From NCBI GenBank assembly GCA_049646625.1, contig JBARWE010000106.1, forward strand, positions 1 through 9,247: 9,247 bases of DNA, read 5' to 3'. The DNA comes from PRO6 sp049646625 (GTDB taxonomy: Bacteria; Pseudomonadota; Alphaproteobacteria; Rhizobiales; Xanthobacteraceae). The notes beneath the pieces are model-generated. The model did no database searches. It was not told the origin of the DNA and saw only the letters and a program-made list of their open reading frames with translations. Positions 6,492-9,247 of the stretch are shown here, in pieces. The position numbers and the translations under genes were made by a program. The first letter of the stretch is position 1. Every line of letters begins with the position of its first letter.

Positions 6492-7508
6492 ATGAACCGC
6501 GTTTGCCTGATGCTGTCCGCTCTCGCTGCCGGTGCCATGGCGGCGCAAGCCGCCTCTGCCCAGACCCTGAAGTCGGTGATCGACCGCGGCATGCTGTCGT
6601 GCGGCGTCAGCCAGGGCCTTCCGGGTTTCTCCAACCCGGACGACAAGGGCAACTGGACCGGTCTCGACGTCGATGTCTGCCGCGCGATCGCCGCCGCCGT
6701 GCTCAACGATCCGACCAAGGTGAAGTTCGTGCCGCTGTCGGCCAAGGATCGTTTCACGGCCCTGCAGTCCGGCGAGATCGACGTGCTGTCGCGCAACTCG
6801 ACCTGGACCTTGAGCCGCGACACCGCGCTGGGCCTCAACTACACCGGCGTCACCTATTACGACGGCCAGGGCTTCATGGTGCGCAAGGCGCTCAAGGTCA
6901 ATTCGGCACTGGAACTGAACAGCGCTTCGATCTGTGTGCAGACCGGCACCACCAACGAGCAGAATGTCGGCGACTACTTCAAGGCGAACAACATGAAGTA
7001 CGAACTGATCGCCTTCGCCACCGCCGATGAAACCATCAAGTCCTATGAGCTGGGACGCTGCGACGTGTTCACCTCCGACGTGTCGCAGCTCTACGCCATG
7101 CGGCTCAAATTCGCCGCCCCGAACGACCACACCGTATTGCCCGAGGTGATTTCGAAGGAGCCGCTCGGCCCGCTGGTGCGGCAGGGTGACGATCAGTGGT
7201 TCGACATCGTCAAGTGGACGCTGTTTGCCATGGTCAACGCCGAGGAGCTTGGCGTGACCCAGAAGAACGTCGAGGAGATGGCGAAGTCCAGCAAGCCCGA
7301 CCTCCGGCGCATGCTGGGCGGCGAGGGCAATCTCGGCGAGACGCTTGGCCTTAGCAAGGACTGGGTGGTGCGGATCATCAAGGCGGTCGGCAACTACGGC
7401 GAAACGTTCGACCGTAACGTCGGCGCCGGCTCGCGGCTCGGCATCGCGCGCGGCCTCAACAAGCTGTGGAACCAGGGCGGCATCCAATACGCGCCACCGA
7501 TCCGCTGA
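6492..7508 (+). CDS. aapJ: General L-amino acid ABC transporter, periplasmic substrate-binding protein
   Basis: Periplasmic receptor of the Aap system, a broad-specificity polar amino acid importer of the family 3 binding-protein class (SBP_bac_3). The 338 residues match the ~341 usual for AapJ. A signal peptide covers residues 1-23 (Arg3, a hydrophobic core, then ASA before Q24), cleaved by signal peptidase I. Ligand-domain landmarks are GVSQGLPGF (38-46), GNWTGLDVDVCRAIAAAV (53-70), the ligand-contact region RNSTWTLSRD (101-110), YYDGQGFMVRK (122-132), QTGTT (150-154), GRCDVFTSD (188-196) and the C-terminal NYGETFDRN and GIARGLN segments. It has its own promoter and a strong ribosome binding site. 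Codons ending in C are prominent (AAC, GAC, ACC, AAG for Lys), suggesting high expression. It heads an operon with aapQ and aapM, and aapP is expected after them. The close homologue BztA is the main alternative name. Confidence 0.95.
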   Translation: MNRVCLMLSALAAGAMAAQAASAQTLKSVIDRGMLSCGVSQGLPGFSNPDDKGNWTGLDVDVCRAIAAAVLNDPTKVKFVPLSAKDRFTALQSGEIDVLSRNSTWTLSRDTALGLNYTGVTYYDGQGFMVRKALKVNSALELNSASICVQTGTTNEQNVGDYFKANNMKYELIAFATADETIKSYELGRCDVFTSDVSQLYAMRLKFAAPNDHTVLPEVISKEPLGPLVRQGDDQWFDIVKWTLFAMVNAEELGVTQKNVEEMAKSSKPDLRRMLGGEGNLGETLGLSKDWVVRIIKAVGNYGETFDRNVGAGSRLGIARGLNKLWNQGGIQYAPPIR

Positions 7509-7511
7509 GCG

Positions 7512-7530
7512 GCGCGCTGCCGGGGCGCGC
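7512..7530 (+). other. Intergenic hairpin between aapJ and aapQ
   Basis: GCGCGC at 7512-7517 pairs with GCGCGC at 7525-7530 around a TGCCGGG loop, filling nearly the whole 23-nt gap and ending 1 nt before the aapQ ATG. There is no T run. Structures after binding-protein genes commonly stabilise the upstream mRNA and lower expression of the permease genes; here the stem would also cover the aapQ ribosome binding site. The role is inferred. Confidence 0.45.
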
Positions 7531-7531
7531 G

Positions 7532-8737
7532 ATGACCGGCGCCGCACGCAAAGCCCCGTTTCGCCCGCTGGCGCGGCTCAAGCGGGTCGGCGGGGCGCGA
7601 GCGAGTTGGGGCGGGCTTGCCGCGCAGGCCGTGCTGCTCGCGGTGCTGGCGTGGCTTGCCTATGAGATGGTCGCCAACGTCCGAGCCAACCTGGCCGCGC
7701 AGGGCATCGCCTCGGGTTTCGGCTTTCTCAACCACAGCGCCGGCTTCGCCGTTAGTCAGGCGCTGATCCCGTACGATCAGACCGACAGTTATCTGCGGGT
7801 CTTCGCGGTCGGGCTGGTCAACACGCTGGTGGTGTCGGCGGTCGGTATCGTGTTCGCCACCATCCTCGGCTTTGCCGTCGGGCTTGGCCGGCTGTCGCCG
7901 AACTGGCTGCTGGCGCGGCTCGCCGGCGGTTACGTCGAACTGATCCGTAACCTGCCGCTGCTCTATCAAATCCTGTTCTGGTATCTCGCGGTGTTGGGGG
8001 CGCTGCCCGGACCGCGCCAGAGCCTGTCGCCACTGCCCGGCGTATTCCTCTCCAATCGCGGTATCGTGGTGCCGGACCCGGTGCCGCAGGCGAGCTTCGC
8101 CATTGTCGCCGCCGCGCTGGCACTCGGGGTGGCGATTGCGCTCGGGCTTGGCGTTTACGCGCGGCTTGCCCTGTTCCGCCATGGCCGGGTGGTGACGGTA
8201 TGGCCCTTTGCGCTGGCGGCGGTCATCGGGTTGCCACTGGCGGCGGCCGTGGCGTTCGGCGCGCCGTTCAGGCTCGATGTGCCGGAGTTGCGCGGCTTCA
8301 ATTTCGCCGGCGGCGTGCGGCTGTTGCCGGAGTTCGCCGCGCTGACCATTGCGCTCTCCACCTACACCGCGGCGTTCATTGCCGAGAATGTGCGCTCCGG
8401 CGTGCTCGCGGTTGCCAGGGGGCAGTGGGAGGCGGGCGAGTCGCTCGGGCTGTCGCGCGGCCAGTTGCTGCGGCTGATCGTGGTGCCGCAAGCGCTGCGC
8501 GTTACCCTGCCGCCGCTCGCCAACCAGTATCTCAACCTCACCAAGAATTCCTCGCTCGCGGTGGCGATCGGCTATCCCGACCTGTTCTCGGTGTTTGCCG
8601 GCACGGCGCTGAGCCAGACCGGGCAGGCGATCGAGATCATCGCCATCACCATGGCCGTCTATTTGGCGATTTCGCTCGTCACCACGACGATCATGAACTT
8701 CCTCAACTGGCGCGTGGCGCGGCGGGGGCAGGCATGA
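7532..8737 (+). CDS. aapQ: General L-amino acid ABC transporter, permease AapQ
   Basis: One of two inner-membrane permease subunits of the Aap amino acid importer, pairing with AapM and docking the AapP ATPase. The 401 residues contain about 8 hydrophobic segments. The membrane-domain core has NTLVVSAVGIVFATILGF (97-114), YVELIRNLPLLYQ (134-146) and the EAA loop EAGESLGLSRGQ (300-311), followed by VVPQALR and the ending NQYLNLTKNSSLA (331-343) typical of polar amino acid permeases. The long insert between the first conserved block and the EAA loop is characteristic of AapQ/BztB. I chose the ATG at 7532 over an upstream in-frame ATG at 7466, because the latter overlaps aapJ by 43 nt and would add 22 unmatched residues, and because the first helix begins near residue 28. 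No clear Shine-Dalgarno is visible; the gap to aapJ is filled by a hairpin. The stop overlaps the aapM start in ATGA. Confidence 0.93.
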   Translation: MTGAARKAPFRPLARLKRVGGARASWGGLAAQAVLLAVLAWLAYEMVANVRANLAAQGIASGFGFLNHSAGFAVSQALIPYDQTDSYLRVFAVGLVNTLVVSAVGIVFATILGFAVGLGRLSPNWLLARLAGGYVELIRNLPLLYQILFWYLAVLGALPGPRQSLSPLPGVFLSNRGIVVPDPVPQASFAIVAAALALGVAIALGLGVYARLALFRHGRVVTVWPFALAAVIGLPLAAAVAFGAPFRLDVPELRGFNFAGGVRLLPEFAALTIALSTYTAAFIAENVRSGVLAVARGQWEAGESLGLSRGQLLRLIVVPQALRVTLPPLANQYLNLTKNSSLAVAIGYPDLFSVFAGTALSQTGQAIEIIAITMAVYLAISLVTTTIMNFLNWRVARRGQA

Positions 8738-9247
8738 GCGCCTCGTCCGGCTTCATACGCGGCACGACGGCGCCGCCCCGGCCGGCACCGGTCACCGTCA
8801 CCGGGCCTGCGGCGTGGCTGCGCACGCGGCTGTTCAACACGCCTGGCAATATCCTGCTGACGTTGATCTGCGCGGCGCTGGCCTGGCTGGTGCTGGAGCC
8901 GAGCATCCGTTTCCTGTTCGTCGATGCGGTGTGGGAAGGCCGCGATCGTGGCGCCTGCCTCGCCGATGTCGCCGGCCATCCGGTCGGCGCGTGCTGGCCG
9001 TTCGTCACCGCCAAGCTCGGCCAGTTCATCTATGGCTTCTACCCGGAGGCGCAGCGCTGGCGGGTCGATCTCGTGTTCCTGCTGGGCGCGCTATTGCTGG
9101 CGCCGCTGCTGATCCCGCGCCTGCCGGGCAAGGCGCTCAACGCCGCTTTGTTTTTCGCGGCCTTCCCGGTCGTGGCGTTCTTTCTGCTTTACGGCGGGGG
9201 CTTGCAGAGTTTTGCGGTGGGCTGGAGCGCGTCGGCGGCGACCGCGC
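8734..9247 (+). CDS. aapM: General L-amino acid ABC transporter, permease AapM (3' partial)
   Basis: Second permease subunit of the Aap importer, running off the right edge after 171 codons. The ATG at 8734 overlaps the aapQ stop as ATGA, so translation is probably coupled; a G-rich GGGGGCAGG lies just upstream. Translating the frame gives a polar N terminus of about 27 residues, then a first membrane helix (ILLTLICAALAWLVL), the AapM-typical FVDAVWEGRDRGAC and GACWPFVTAKLGQFIYGFYP segments, RWRVDLVFLLGALLLAPLL as a second helix, and a third. The WxF.xxK.GQFIYGFYP stretch is a hallmark of AapM/BztC periplasmic loops. The conserved permease core and EAA loop would lie beyond the window, so membrane-domain integrity cannot be judged. 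Confidence 0.9.
   Translation, partial: MSASSGFIRGTTAPPRPAPVTVTGPAAWLRTRLFNTPGNILLTLICAALAWLVLEPSIRFLFVDAVWEGRDRGACLADVAGHPVGACWPFVTAKLGQFIYGFYPEAQRWRVDLVFLLGALLLAPLLIPRLPGKALNAALFFAAFPVVAFFLLYGGGLQSFAVGWSASAATA

Noticed and set aside
6263..6838. 192-codon upstream extension of metC
   Set aside because: The frame is open only because it is antisense to aapJ. The enzyme's normal N terminus begins near 6262 and the total would greatly exceed the family length.
6408..7547. 379-codon minus-strand open frame opposite aapJ
   Set aside because: Shadow of a highly biased, C-ending codon gene; the aapJ product is unmistakable and has a promoter and ribosome binding site.
7394..8491. 365-codon minus-strand open frame opposite aapQ
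   Set aside because: Arg/Gln/His-rich product without domains, antisense to a clear permease.

Overview
The window is a GC-rich, densely coded stretch of bacterial chromosome. Gene content suggests an alphaproteobacterium of the order Hyphomicrobiales (Bradyrhizobium/Rhodopseudomonas-like relatives). The aapJ-aapQ-aapM general amino acid transporter next to a rhizobial-type cystathionine beta-lyase, and the third-position G/C codon preference, point that way. This placement is inference from protein character; no search was run. I see no IS element, prophage, CRISPR array, tRNA or rRNA.

Layout. (1) Positions 1-2054, plus strand: a penicillin-binding protein 1C gene (pbpC) whose 5' end lies outside the window. 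(2) Positions 2082-5056, plus strand: a three-gene envelope-glycosylation cluster. It holds an ArnT-like GT83 integral-membrane glycosyltransferase, a GT2 polyprenyl-phosphate sugar synthase of the DPM1/ArnC/RgtE type, and a small LAB_N-domain membrane protein. The last two overlap by 8 nt. (3) Positions 5063-6262, minus strand: cystathionine beta-lyase (metC-like), convergent with the cluster and only 6 bp from it. (4) Positions 6263-6491: a divergent regulatory region with a good sigma-70-like promoter facing right. (5) Positions 6492 to the right edge, plus strand: aapJ, aapQ and the 5' part of aapM, the substrate-binding protein and two permeases of a general L-amino acid ABC transporter. 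The ATPase gene aapP would be expected just beyond the edge.

How the genes work together. The GT2 enzyme would charge a polyprenyl phosphate with a sugar on the cytoplasmic face. The LAB_N protein may help move or present that lipid-linked sugar. The GT83 enzyme would transfer the sugar on the periplasmic face to an acceptor, with lipid A or LPS core the best guess. PBP1C acts in the same compartment on peptidoglycan. The right half is amino acid metabolism: uptake by Aap and sulfur amino acid interconversion by MetC.

Most genes belong to known families. The least understood part is the GT83-GT2-LAB_N cassette, whose sugar, acceptor and flipping step cannot be read from sequence. I do not see a clearly novel system here.
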